From: Mixia osmundae IAM 14324
Taxonomy: Eukaryota; Basidiomycota; Mixiomycetes; Mixiales; Mixiaceae
NCBI RefSeq assembly: GCF_000708205.1
Contig: NW_014575562.1
Location: forward strand, 869,616-933,615
Reading direction: 5' to 3'
DNA length: 64,000 nt
Positions 49,435 through 63,337 of the stretch are shown piece after piece. How positions within the stretch are numbered: the stretch's first letter is position 1; each line of letters starts with the position of its first letter. The translations under genes and the position numbers were made by a program. Below the pieces are notes generated by a model, which saw only the letters and a program-made list of their open reading frames with translations, did not search any database and was not told where the DNA came from.

Positions 49435-49772
49435 ATGACAGACCTAGATATTCAACGACCACGAAGACGTGTATAGATTGCAGAACTTGGCTACAATGTT
49501 GGCTTGGGTGTCGCGGCTCGTAGCGAAAGATTTGTTCCGACGTATGGGTATGTTCACATATCGCAGTCGTTCTTCACATAGCGCAAGATCAGCGGCACGG
49601 CAGCAAACGAGGTGTTGTCTCTTCAGATGCAAAGCCTGTCGAATTGCTCATCTCCATCCTACAGGCAATTAGAAGCTCTGAGATCTAGCAATGCACTCGT
49701 CCTCCATACGACTGCGGTCCAGACCGTCTCGGTGCGCTTCGTGCCGTCCTCATCATTGCTGCCTGATTACGT

Positions 49773-49834
49773 CACGTGATGAATTGATCGCCGACGGCCG
49801 TGCACGCCGTACGGCGATCGTCATCGTACACGTG
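49773..49834. promoter_or_regulatory. Two CACGTG boxes around an inverted repeat
   Basis: CACGTG occurs at 49773-49778 and at 49829-49834. Between them, 49786-49819 is a near-perfect inverted repeat with arms of about 14 bases (GATCGCCG..., one gap). CACGTG is the core site of fungal bHLH factors such as Pho4, Cbf1 and Tye7-like. The block lies 370-430 bases upstream of the secreted repeat protein. Regulation by a bHLH factor is inference. Confidence 0.5.
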
Positions 49835-50107
49835 CGGCACATCATCGGGTCGTCCACGCTTGAATCTGGACATGCGTCATCGACAGCTACATGTCGCTCG
49901 TCTACCTCTCGTGTCAAGCCTCTGATGCCCGGATGATCCGGTCTGCTATCACGCTCGCAGCTCGTCGGCTGTCTGTGGCGGCGAAGACAGAGCTAGTGCA
50001 CGCATGGGCATGCGAGAGGCACATGCTCTACCGACGGGCACCGTCATGCTCAGGAACGGTCGTCTGAAATCACGATAGGTAACGTCATGACGGTCTCTTG
50101 CAAGACG

Positions 50108-50114
50108 TATAAAG
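50108..50114 (+). promoter_or_regulatory. TATA box of the secreted repeat gene
   Basis: TATAAAG, 89 bases before the ATG at 50203, a usual distance for a fungal TATA element. Confidence 0.55.
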
Positions 50115-50202
50115 ACCTGTGGCAATCTCGACATACCCATCATTTCTTCGACACCGATTGCGACTCGCTTCCATTGCACATTTCGGCAGTCAGCTTAGCA
50201 CC

Positions 50203-51485
50203 ATGAAGACTTCATTCGCCATCTCTGTCATTGCGGCAGTACTCGCAGTCAATGTTGCCGCCGCACCTGTCGCCCAATCGCGGTATGTAACGTCGCCTCA
50301 CTCGAGTACTTGAGACTCATCCGGATATCTGCAGAGGCCCAAGCACCGTCACCACCAATGGACCCAGCTCAAACACCCAGAGTGGTGCCACGAACGAAAA
50401 CAGCGGAGGCACAGACGCTTCAGCTGGCAACAGCGAGAGTGTCAACAAGTCGACCGACACAGAAAACAATGTGCCCGGCACGGGCTCAGCAAGCTCCAAA
50501 TCTGCCTCTGGATCCGGTGGCTCTTCGCCTAGTGGCTGGGGCTCGCCTAGCGAATGGGGCAGCTCTCACCCAGCCTCGTCCGGCTCAAAGTCTGGCTCTG
50601 GCGCGTCCACTGGATCGTCAACCTCTGGGACTCAAAATCCTCAAGCAAACAACGACGGCAACCCTGCTGCCGTAGATAACGGCAATCCCACAGCATCTGC
50701 AGACGGCAGTGGCAACGGCAACTCCTTCGGCAATCCCAGCAGTTCTGATGCTGGTTCGGGCAATAGTGCAACATTTGGCAATTCGAACTCGATTGGCTCA
50801 AACGAAGGTTCCCAGCCCTCATCTGAACCATCATACTGGAGCGATCCTAGCCAAGGTGGTAGACAGCCTGCATCGTCGTCTGACACGACCAACGGCCCAA
50901 GTTCATCGACTGGCTCGAGCGCGTACAATGGCAACAGCGGTGGCACCGACGCGTCTGCAGGCAACGATGAAGGCTTCAACAAAGGCACAACGACTGTGAA
51001 CAATGTACCTGGCGCGGGATCAGCAGCATCTGGCTCATCTAGCGGCGGTTCTGGTTCCGGCAGCGGATCTAGCTCATCTGGCTCGGGTGCATCCACTGGA
51101 GGCAAAACGGGAGGATATCAATCCCCACAGGCCAATAACGATGGCAACCCGCAAGCGGTAGACAACGGGGTAAGTTCAGGATCAATGACGGGGTCTACAG
51201 AGAGCTGATTCGTCGAGAAAAGAACCCAGACGCCTCGGCAGATGGCAGCGGCAACGGGAAGTATGTTACTCCTTGTTCCAAAAATCTCTCGAGATGCTGA
51301 TAAACTTTACAGCTCTTTTGGCAATCCCTCCGCGGTAGATTCAGGCAGCGGCAACTCCGGTACGTTCCAGGCTTGGGCTGGTGCAGGATAAGCAGCTGAT
51401 CGCGTCGATTTTAGCCTCTTTCGGCAATGGCAATTCTATCGGCAGCAATGACTCTCCGTTAGTGGGCAGCGTCAGCATACTATAA
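50203..51485 (+). CDS. Secreted Ser/Gly/Asn-rich tandem-repeat protein
   Basis: Five exons, 50203-50282, 50335-51169, 51223-51260, 51313-51359, 51415-51485; 356 residues. A clear signal peptide (MKTSFAISVIAAVLAVNVAA) leads into a low-complexity chain with almost no hydrophobic residues. It is built of two long repeats: unit 1 from about 50405 and unit 2 from about 50939. Both hold GGTDASAGN, NNVPGxGSA, SGASTG, PQANNDGNPxAVDNG, ASADGSGNGNSFGNPS and GNSIGSN. Unit 1 is uninterrupted in exon 2; the matching part of unit 2 is cut by three introns (51170-51222, 51261-51312, 51360-51414). No enzyme motif and no GPI signal. It may be a wall, matrix or effector-like protein. Confidence 0.8.
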
Positions 51486-53553
51486 GCAAGTCATCTTACG
51501 CTGCATTGTGCGCAGATTCTGAGCGATCAACGTCTACAGTCTCAAGAGGCGACGATGATGTAAGATTACGCGTTCGACGCATACGCGGCAATTTGAAAAA
51601 TTATAGAATCACATGTAACAGAATATTGAATTAGATCGCATTGTCCAATACTGTCGATGCGCTGCCTGCTCGATCTACCTTTTAAGACTCAAACACTGTC
51701 TACGGATCGCATCTGCACTGATCAAGTAAAGCTTCAATAGCGAGCCAAATCAACTGATTAGATCGTTCCCTGTTTGTTCAAGCTGTACATGCGCAGCATC
51801 GTCCATTGAATGAACTGTAAAGGAAGTGATAATGCGAGCCGCGCGTGCAATCGGGTGATGCCGCCCCTGGTTCGAAGCTTCAGCTAAGACTCGCGTCTGG
51901 CTGCTCAGATCTCAGACAAGGCCTGTCGGGCGGCGCCGATGGTCAATTGGCCAGTTCTTCGGTGAGGAGCGACGTCCATCTCAAAGCGGACTTACAATCG
52001 TCACTGACAAGCGATGCGAGCAGCAGGCGCAAATCGCACTGATCAGAGCTTTGGGCCGCGCTCGAAAGCATATCCGCATAGATCAGAAGCCAGGATATGG
52101 CGGCTGGCAACGAGATGCCCCGGACGAACTGATTTGCCTTTGGTCGACGTTCTGTGGCAGGTATGACGACCGCAGCTGTAAAGTAGCGTGCCGCCGCATT
52201 CCATCGGACACCAAAATCGCGAAAGAGGCGCCGCTGAACGGCTGACTGTCGCCTTGGCATGCCATGACATTGGGGCCGCCGAGTCTGGCGGCGATGTTGA
52301 GCTCTTGGTCCACCCTCAAGGGTTCCTTGATCGCAGTAAATACCTACGAACGAGCAATGACTCCCAATGATTATGACCTCGCGAGGCTGCGCACAGCCGG
52401 GCGACTTGTGACTCGGAAGCGAACCAGATCTTGTGCAACGGCCTGAGCTGGGAAGACTGGCAGCCAACGAGGTGGTTGCGCCGATCGTGGCCTGTCGTGC
52501 TCGGGCTCCTTTGTCTTTCCTCTCTTCGCGGTTTCCCACAAACGCTTGGAGAAATTACACTTTGCGCACGGATGTGGATGCATACGGAAGCAGAAGATTG
52601 CGAATCGTCTTTCGCAACACGGCGCGGCGGATCACATCTATTGCAGCGGGCGGAACCCCGCGCCTGAGGGCGCCGGAAGAAGCTGAGTGGATGCACGACA
52701 CTGAGACGCAAGCTTGTGCCCTCGTTTTGTGCCGAGATTTGCATCGCGCAACGCCCTCTTCATTTGTCTGGCCGTTTCGTCTTAGCACCTGAGTAGTTAC
52801 CCTGTTGTCGACCCAAGCGATGAGAAATCGAGGCATTGCACTGACGTCGATGAGCTCCTCTCGTAGTACCAATCGAACATTTCGAGTAATCCATCGTTGC
52901 GACGGTGAATGCGTTATTTGCGTGGCCACCTGTGGGCCTGTCGACACTCACGGCGCATTGTCGCGTCAAATGCAAAGGCGCGCTTCAGGACTCCGAGCAG
53001 CTAGACTGCTTTATTTGGATGCTTCGTCGGTCTCTGTGGCTTGAAGTCTGTTGCATAAGCAATGTAGCCTTCATGATCAGATCTGCATGAGAAGATTCGA
53101 GTCGTATAGCATCACCAAAGCTGGCTGGCAGGGCTAGCAGATCAGGGCATCTCCACTCGCAGTGTGTATGAGAATGCACGCGGCTTAAGCAGAGCAATTG
53201 ACGGCGAATGAGACGGGCGGCATCTGAGGAAGCGAAGCCAGAACGCAAACCGCGCTGACTCGTTTGCGCGTTTGCCTTGCCTTGAAATTCGCGACTGACG
53301 ATTGGCGCCGGCACACAGCACGGTCAGGCCTAGCGGCGAAACATGGCACTGACTCGGTCAGAAACCATAGTGAAGCGCAACAGCCTGCACACCCTGCAAG
53401 ATAGACGGTCATTCGTATGCCAGTAGCAGCACAATTGTAACGCGAGGAAAGAACGTTGGCGTGAGGGTAAGAGCCTGTCGTACTCCGTGTCGACACAAAG
53501 ACTGCATTGCGGCCTCTGGACAAGTCTCCGACAGATTACGGGAGAAGGAGAGT
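51486..53553. other. 2-kb stretch without a recognisable gene
   Basis: No family matched on either strand. Open frames exist (for example minus 51943-52539 and plus 52433-52792) but overlap each other, lack good starts and show no motif. It is the largest empty stretch of the window; it may be a decayed gene or element, or hold non-coding RNA. No tRNA or rRNA seen. Confidence 0.5.
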
Positions 53554-55864
53554 ATGCCTGACGCTGACGTGCAACGGCCTCGACAATTGTCTGCCTCGCC
53601 ATCGCCGCGATCAAACAAAGCCAACAGGGACGCAGCAGCCAGTCTGAGGCCTGCATCACACCACTCAGCACAGTCAGGCATTGGCTCGGAACAGATCCAA
53701 CAGTCCTCGCTCGTGCAGGATTACTCGCCCTTTGCGCCCGGCCATTCGCCTGCTTCGGCCTCTTCCTCTGTCGGATCTTCGTCTCTTTCGGGCGAAAGCG
53801 GCCTCGACTCAGCCAAGGGCAGCCTGACAGGCTCCTTCAGCTCACTGCTGAGCGATACTAAGAGTCCATCAGTAGTAACGAGCGAGAAAGCGCCGACAGG
53901 CACGCTCGACGCGATACTACAGCAAGACGAAATGCCACCTCAGTCGCCTGATGAGGCATCCGGCCAGTCCCACTCGCCCACGACTGCTCTTGCCGCCAGC
54001 TCCGGCTCGTCCACGGAAGATGCGAGCCTGCTCAGACCAGACGGCAGTTCTCAGGGTCAGCGAAAGGGCGTCAGACGACCGAGCTCAGCTTCCTCGTCCA
54101 CATCGACCAATGGCGATCCAGCGCGACGGCCCCTCCCCCAGCGAGGCATGGACGGCGAGGAACACAAACGATCCACAGATCCAAGCAAGCCTTCTTTCCG
54201 TAAGACGCCCAGGCTAGCTCAGCAGCCACTGTCGGAGGAAGCCAAGCAGTCTGCTGGCTCCAGTGGCAGCAATTCGCACGAGAACTCTATGACCACTTCA
54301 CCGAGCGGTACTGGCAATGTCTCGCCTTCTGCAAGCCGGCATTACGAACATGCATCTGAGCTTCCTCGTAGAAATTCTTGGGCCAGTCGCGCAGGCTCAG
54401 ACTATGCCCCGCTGTCCACGCCAGTCGATCAGTCTTTCTCTTCTGGCATAGGGAGCCGTATCGGCTCGACGAATGCGCTCTCGCGAGTCTTCTTCAGTAG
54501 AGAGTCGTCGCACGCGAGCCTGCCTCGGCTACAGCGCTCGACCTCGACAGGACCAACCGCAGGTCCAAGCTCTCAGCCGGCGTTCACGATGCCTGCTGCC
54601 AATGGGCCCCGGCAGCAGAGCGATGCCGGATCACGTTCGCGACGTAGCAGGAGAAGGAAGCGGAAACATGTCGACCTCGCCGGCTATTCGTCTAGCGAGC
54701 TGTTGCGCTTGCTCGCATCCCTGCTGCAGCAAATAGCCAAAGCTAACGACACTCTCTCCTCCCCGCCCCTGGACGAGAGCCCCAATGCGCCCAGTGTGGG
54801 TCCCTCATCGAGTACGGCTCGATCGACTGGCCACAGTCCGACTGCGTCTCTCTCTGCCTCTCCGGATACGTCACGACAGGAGCACATGATGTCTTCGCAC
54901 AGCAAGGATCACATCTTGACAGCTTCGAAATCTGCCCTGCACAGTCCTAATGCGACGCTGTGCTTTCATGCGCGGAATATACCTAGCATAGGCATCGAAG
55001 CCTATCTCTTGCGGATACTCAAGTGTCAGTCTGGCCGTGTCTACTGTGACGATGATACTTATTGAGCGTATTGCAGATTGCCCGACAACGAACGAAGTGT
55101 TTGTATCGCTGCTCGTGTATTTCGACCGCATGGCAAAGAGAGGACTCGAGACGGCAGATAGATCGGGACCGCTGGATGGCGACACGATGGCGCGCAAGAT
55201 ACTGACTATAGACAGCTACAACATCCATCGACTCGTCATTGCTGGCGTGACAGTCGCCAGCAAGTTCTTCTCGGACGTCTTCTACACAAACTCGAGATAT
55301 GCAAAGGTATGTGCGAATCAGACAGGTGAGATGAAGCTGACGTATCCGCAGGTGGGAGGTCTGCCGTTGCATGAACTCAATCAGCTCGAGCTGCAGTTTC
55401 TGCTGCTCAACGACTTTAGTCTCGTCATCCCACTGGAGGAGATGCAACAGTACGCAGATCATCTTCTACTCCACTGGCAGGACGATCAGCGCAAAAAGGA
55501 GGAAGCAAGTACATTGGGAGAAGACGCAGACGGAAGTGCGAGTGATTCCTCGTCAGATTCGGACGAGGAGAGCGGAGACGAGTCGAGTGGCGAATCTGCT
55601 CCTCCGACTGTTGCGCCCCCGCTTACTCATGCTAATCTCGAGCCGAAACCAGACAGCAGTCAATCTGCTGACATGCTCGCTTCTGCCTTTCGGCCTCGGC
55701 TACAGCATCGTGTACATGACTCGAGCTCGACGGATTCTACCTCTACGAGCGGCAGTGCGACGAGCTCGCGCACCATTACCAACGTCTCGCAAGGTAGCTC
55801 TGCGACGAGCACACCCAGTAAAGCTACCGCGTCAGAGTCTGAAGATGTGTACATGCATGACTAG
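53554..55864 (+). CDS. Pho80-type cyclin (Pho85 partner) with long N-terminus
   Basis: Three exons, 53554-55024, 55077-55306, 55352-55864; 737 residues. The cyclin box lies at about residues 470-625: IEAYLLRILKYCPTTNEVFV, SLLVYFDRMAKRG, then IDSYNIHRLVIAGVTVASKF followed by FSDVFYTNSRYAKVGGLPL and LNQLELQFLLLNDFSLVIP. This is the PHO80/Pcl pattern. Such cyclins activate the Pho85 kinase for phosphate, glycogen or polarity control. The first 400 residues are Ser/Pro-rich and disordered, with a basic patch (RSRRSRRRKRKHVDLAGYSS); the tail is acidic. Both introns (52 and 45 bases) are fixed by the cyclin box. The start is the first ATG in frame; the frame opens upstream with a GTG. Confidence 0.92.
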
Positions 55865-55990
55865 TGCGCAAGACAGCAAGTCGCCTTATCAGCCAGTGAG
55901 ATTGCCACGTCGCTGCTCCGGACGCGCTCGTGAATTGAAAAATTTACGATTCCTCGTCCTCCCAAGAGATTTTAGAAGCGACCCTGAACG

Positions 55991-58074
<2,084 letters not shown>

Positions 58075-58629
58075 CTGAACGCTCCTGCTCGATACGCTGT
58101 GCCTTCACCTTATCTTTCGACTCGCGCCGTTCTTCAGTAACATCGCAATTGCTAGACGTAAGGACGACGCGCCTTTTACTTCTGTTCGCTCGTGTACTCC
58201 AAACCTCATCTCAACACGCCCTCTGACTAGACCGAAACGACGCTACGCTGCATCGCAACACGAAGATACCATCTACAACAATAGAAGCTTGTCCGTGTCA
58301 TGAAGAAACACACGCATGTATTAGTGTGTTGGCAGCTGCGTCTTGCCTAGAAGAGAAGGGCTCTCTCCCGTTGTACGGTCCACATGCAAATTACTGCATC
58401 TCACTCACTGGCCTTGAGATCTCTCTACGACGCGATACAATGTCACAACATGTCATTACCCCATATGCTAGTACTGATTGACCTTCTCTGGTCACGAATT
58501 TGGGATTCCACTTTCCGGCGCGTTCCTGTAAGTGACCCCTTGCCAGTCTAATGTTTTTGTGAAGACGTCGTTACCCCACCAATTGCTGCGCAGACCATTA
58601 GCCAGCGAGGAACCACATTCGGGCTGCAC
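58075..58629. other. Convergent gap, ded1 / OPT transporter 3' ends
   Basis: 555 bases between two stop codons, so two 3' UTRs. Pyrimidine-rich after ded1; nothing else seen. Confidence 0.55.
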
Positions 58630-61600
58630 CTACATGGCGATGGTGCCGTTGCGCGGATACTGAAGACAGAAGAACACAAACAGGGTGCCCAATATAGTGC
58701 CGCCTTCGAGGGCAGCACTGAGCACAAAGTTGTATTTCGACCACCATCTGAAGCGTCGCCTTCGGATCCAATACTGGAAGATGAATGCGAAGATGAACCA
58801 TGAGCTGTAATTGATACCGGTCGCAGGTGGAATCTGACTCGTGCCAGTGAGGAAGACGGGTACGCTGACGTATCGCAACCACGAATTCGGATACTTGCGC
58901 ATCAACAGCCATGGTATGACGGGCGCGAAGACGCCGGCCAAGGCTGCATAGCTGATGCCATTGTAGAATGAGCCGACACTGAACTGTCTGGCTGGACCGA
59001 TGAGGCCCCTGCAGGCGAGGTGAGCACAGCCCACTTGTATATATGCGTCTGGAGCGCTTACCACACCACCGACGAGCTGAAGAAGACGCCAACGCGCGGA
59101 CAGATGAAACGTTGGTCCTGTGCGCTCGAACAGAGATCGGGCACATTGTCAATCATCCACTGCTGAACGCCCGTCTGCACTAGACAGGCTGCGACCGTCG
59201 CGATGATTTGGACTGTCATCACCTCAGCTCAATCCTTCGTCTTGAGCTTTCGACAGCGTACCCATGAACGTAGCACGAGGCGGAACCTTCATATAGTGAC
59301 CAAGCTTGAGGTCCTGCACAAAGGAGCTGCCCGCTAGCAGAGACTGTACGCTGAAGACCTTAAAGACCTGTATGCAGCGATGAGCACAGAGCGGCTGAAT
59401 TGGGATGAGCATACCATGTTGGCGACTGGTCGACCAGCAAGCAGATAGCCGGGAATGATCTCTGAGATCAGATTAGTCGATATCTGCTGTGCGGTGACGG
59501 CCAGGATGAAGCCGATAGGAACGATGTACAGAGCGGGCAGGGCGAACGCTATGACCAATGCCCAGACGGGCATGCCCGTGTCATAGACCTGCATGACCAC
59601 ATCAACACGGCTCGATGCATCCTCAGGCCAGCATACCTCTATAGTGATGATGGAGACGACGAAGAAGATTAGGAGATAGATGGCATACCACCAGTCCGGC
59701 ACCTCTGGATAGTTGCGCATGAGCTTCGCGTGGACATCTTCCTCTTCGCTGCGAATGCCCTTGAGGCGAGCCAATATTGCAGGCCCGTGGTACAGGAGGG
59801 CGTGAACGAGCGTCGCGGTCGAGATGGCAAATGCGACAGTGTATAGCATCGTGAACGATGCTGTCATGTACAGTGGCGAATAAGCTTCGTATGCTGCTAC
59901 ATCTAGCTGCACCGTGCCCGGCATCAGGACTGCCGAGACGTTATACGGTTCGCCGAAACGATCGAAGAGTGAGGCAGTCGAGATCGGAAAGTAGGCAAAG
60001 TTGAGCTTGTTGGTATAATACAGCAACGGTGTGAGAAACCAGAAGAAGAACAGAAAGCCAGCGATGATGTTCATCGACGCCCAGAAGGGCACAATGAGCG
60101 GCGAGCCGATGTACGCTATCTGGCTCCAGTCGAATGTGAATAGCCCCATGCCTAGGCCACTGCCAACACCGAAGAGCTGGTTGACGATCACATTATCTGC
60201 ATGCCTCGTCAGTTGCGGCGTTGACCGACTCAGCTAAGCCTACTCGGCGCGATCCAGCAGACCCACGAGAAGGCGGACAGAGCCTGAAAGATGAAGCCTA
60301 TCGTATTTTTTGAGTCCGGCAGTACATTCGAATTGAGGCTCACATACCCGGAAAGAAGTAATAGATTATGGCGCCGCCGAAGATTAGGGAGAAGAAGCGG
60401 TAGCGCGTCATGCGCCCATCGGAGCCATCATCGTCCTCCGCATGAAAAGTATTCAGCAGCGTGCAGACCACAAGATTGGGGGGCCATATCATGCTTGCCG
60501 GTATCACGAGGAATTTGCGGCATAGCCCTGCAAAGGCGAAGCCACAAAGCTGGGTTGATAGCGATATCAGAAAGGCGAAACCGATGCCTTTTGGTGTATT
60601 GTAGTATTTGTCCAGCACGAGCGAGAGCGAAAGCGCGTAGACTGGTGCAGTTGCCGCGTTGGCCATGATGATGATGACGGAATGCTCCTTGACGTTGAAC
60701 GGGCCGGGATTCAAGCTACACCTAGTAGTGACGTAGCCGCATCTCGCGCACAGCCTAACGAGCCATTTCGGTAGCTCAAATGACCTGCTCGGCAAGACTG
60801 CAGCGAAGAGCTTGCCAAAGGGATACGAGCAGATCTGTACGAAGATTGGAGTGATGTAGGGCGAGGGGTATCTGAGCTGAAAGAACAGATTGAGCGATCC
60901 ACAAACGACGACGAAAAAGAGGCCAAGTGTGATCGAGCGAAACGTGATGCAAGGCATCTCTGGATCGTCATAGTTGCTCACGCTCGCTCTGACTTCGGGG
61001 TAGGGTGAATCCTCTTCCTCCATCCCCTCTGGGTATGCACCATCGACGGTAGGGATCTGATTTTGCGTGTTAAGCGAGTCAGATTTGAAAAGATCGCCCT
61101 GACTGCCGTGGCGCGTCTTTGAATCGTTCTTGCTATCAGCCGAGTCCACACCGCCAAAGGTGTTGTCGGAATACTGGCGGACAGCTTGGCCGTTAGTGCG
61201 AGCGTGCACGCCTGTGCCAGGCGGATAGGCATGCGAGTAATCTGAATAGTTGCCCGTGTCGGGCGGACTGGATGCAGCTATGATATCAGATGAGTGATCG
61301 TATGGATTGTCAATGGGATATTGTGGTGATTGCGGGTAGGCGTAAGGCGATCGACGTCGTTGCGGACCATCTGAATCTGCAGAGGAGGGCGCGCTCGCTT
61401 TGACGCGCGATTCTGGACTTTCGAAGAGTGCCTCCGGACGGGACCGCCGTTTGGTATATGCGGCAGCAATAGCAGCTGCTGGCGAGAGGCCAACGCGTCC
61501 CTGAGACGAGGTGGGTGGGCTCGAAGCGGATATAGAGTAGCCTGTCGACGGAGGGGCATATTGGAAGTGTCCATCGCTCGTTGGACGAGCATCGCTCGAG

Positions 61601-62016
61601 ACGGCCGGGCTCGTCTGCTGCAGACTCGCCAACGCAGCGCTAGATAGGGATTGTTGAGTGTCGGGCGGCTGCCAGACATGCGCGAATTGAGGCGTGTAGG
61701 CGTTCCTCGTCACCTTTCGCTGGGCAGTCGATTCGCTCGTGACGGGCGGACTGAGGGCAGAGCCAGCAGAGCCTGGCGGCACGAAGCTGAACATGCCCAT
61801 ATCCTCATGATTATCCTCTGCGATCGGCGTACTGGCATCAGGCACTCGCGAGGATTCTGCATGACTTGGCGGTCCAGCTTGTGGTGGACCGACTCGCATG
61901 CTGTCAGCAGTGTGCCCTGGCTCATGTGCATCTATGCCAGCTGGATCGCCAATAGCAGCCTGACGCTCTCCAAAGGTACCCGCCTGCGCCCCGCCCGAAG
62001 TGACCGGTCGGCTCAT
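58630..62016 (-). CDS. Oligopeptide transporter, OPT family
   Basis: Six exons: 62016-60348, 60297-60244, 60196-59415, 59367-59262, 59212-59062, 59008-58630; 1046 residues; introns 47-53 bases. The first 355 residues are cytosolic, Pro/Ser/Tyr-rich and disordered. The membrane part (about 12-16 spans) starts at CITFRSITLGLFFVVVCG and has OPT landmarks: LNPGPFNVKEHSVIIIMAN, IWPPNLVVCTLLNTFH, YRFFSLIFGGAIIYYFFPG, FSWVCWIAPNNVIVNQLFG, MRNYPEVPDWWYAIYLL, PGYLLAGRPVANMVFK, VQDLKLGHYMKVPPRATF and NSWLRYVSVPVFLTGT. OPT proteins import small peptides, glutathione or metal chelates with protons; the substrate cannot be told. The 54-base second exon is small but in phase. Standard OPTs are about 750-900 residues; the extra length is the N-terminus. 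Confidence 0.93.
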
Positions 62017-62455
62017 AGCGCGATGCTCGCTTGCGCTGATCTCTGCTCGTTCCTTATCTCCCCTTCAGTACACCCATCCTACGGCTCCGGTAACAGTCGT
62101 TTGCGCGCTTGAAGTGTGCGCTGACAGCCGGAGGAGAGTTTGTAACAGCGCGGCTTCCCGAAAGTGAGCGGCTGGGCCAGCCACTCGACAGCTCGACAGC
62201 CCGCGATCAGCTGCTCGAACTCCCGCGCGCCGACTGAGCGCATCACTCGCTCATCGAATCTCAATTCACCTCGTGGCCCATCATCAGAAGCGCATGAACT
62301 GCAATTGTCGTGTATACACGGTATATTGGTGCACTCTGCGACCGCTATGGCAGCTATGCAACTAGATCATTCCTATAATCGATATACGATCTGGAGAATG
62401 CGCCGGAGCCAGGCCTAGCGTTATGTATTTCGACGGCCTGTATAGAGGCACTGTG
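62017..62455. other. Upstream region of the OPT transporter
   Basis: 439 bases between the OPT start and the stop of the Zn2Cys6 gene, both on the minus strand; so it holds the OPT promoter. No gene seen. Confidence 0.5.
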
Positions 62456-63337
62456 TTATGGGAAGCTTGACAGCGGGATGCATTCCTGCATTGATGGTGT
62501 CGATACAAAGGTGGCGTAGTCGCTCGTTGGCGTGTAGGCAGCATTGACTCTGAGCGGCCAGCGGGCGGATGTGGTGACGAACGACGCGGGTGGCGGCTGG
62601 AAATGCAGCAATGGCATCTGACGATGGTCAGACAGATGCATAGGCAGCGCGCCGGGCTCCATTGCCATCGGCCACGCTGGCGTAAGCCATGGTTCCTCGT
62701 TTTCGAGAAGCTCGTTGCTGTAGAATCCTATCGGACCAAGATCGTTGAATGTCGCCTTTTGCGACTCGAACGAGAAGTGTCCGACATCGAATGTGGGTGA
62801 CACAAGTGTAGACTCAGACGACATGGCACTGCTGCCACTTGACTCCGAAGCACTTGACCCGGACGTGTAGTGTCTCGGGTTCAAAGTGTAGCCCTGACGG
62901 CGCGCGTCAATCGTCTGGACATCTTCGTCGTCGCCAATTTCCTCGAGATCCGCTTCGCCGTCTGCATCGGTCATCCCATCGTCAGACAACGTGGTATCCT
63001 CTGAGCCTTGCTTGATAGTCGTATACAGCGAGTGCGTCGGATGCTTCGAATCAGCTCTTCTGCGTGGCGTAGACCGGATTGTCGTCGGTCGCTCATGGTA
63101 GGAGCAGACCAGCAGGCGTGTCTTGCAAGTATTGCACGGGGACTTGCGGTCACACTACGGTGAATGTCAGCGCAACGGTTCGACCGTGGAGTGCTATGAC
63201 CAACCTTCATCTTCTGCTCGGATATCGCAGGAAACGGGCCAAAGAGGTCAGCATGTGGTCAGCAGACAGTCAGGGTTGCTCGCCTTGCGACGACAGTGCA
63301 CACACGACAAGATCTCTCGTTGCTTCCTCTGCTTCAT
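62456..63337 (-). CDS. Zn2Cys6 fungal transcription factor
   Basis: Three exons, 63337-63284, 63213-63205, 63154-62456; 253 residues. The exons join to CVHCRRKKMKC, DRKSPCNTCKTRLLVC, giving the exact spacing C-X2-C-X6-C-X5-C-X2-C-X6-C of the binuclear zinc cluster. That perfect fit supports the joins: the middle exon is only nine bases (codons K-M-K), and the intron before it (63283-63214) starts with GC (GCGAGC) and not GT. The rest is acidic (DADGEADLEEIGDDEDV) and Ser/Pro-rich, a likely activation region. No fungal TF middle-homology domain, so it is a short member. Targets unknown. The start could lie further upstream; ATG 63337 is the nearest in frame. Confidence 0.82.

Larger units (their letters stand above)
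49435..50202. other. Intergenic upstream of the secreted repeat gene
   Basis: 768 bases without a recognisable gene. The 3' half holds the promoter of the gene at 50203; see the two E-boxes, the inverted repeat and the TATA box listed separately. Confidence 0.55.
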
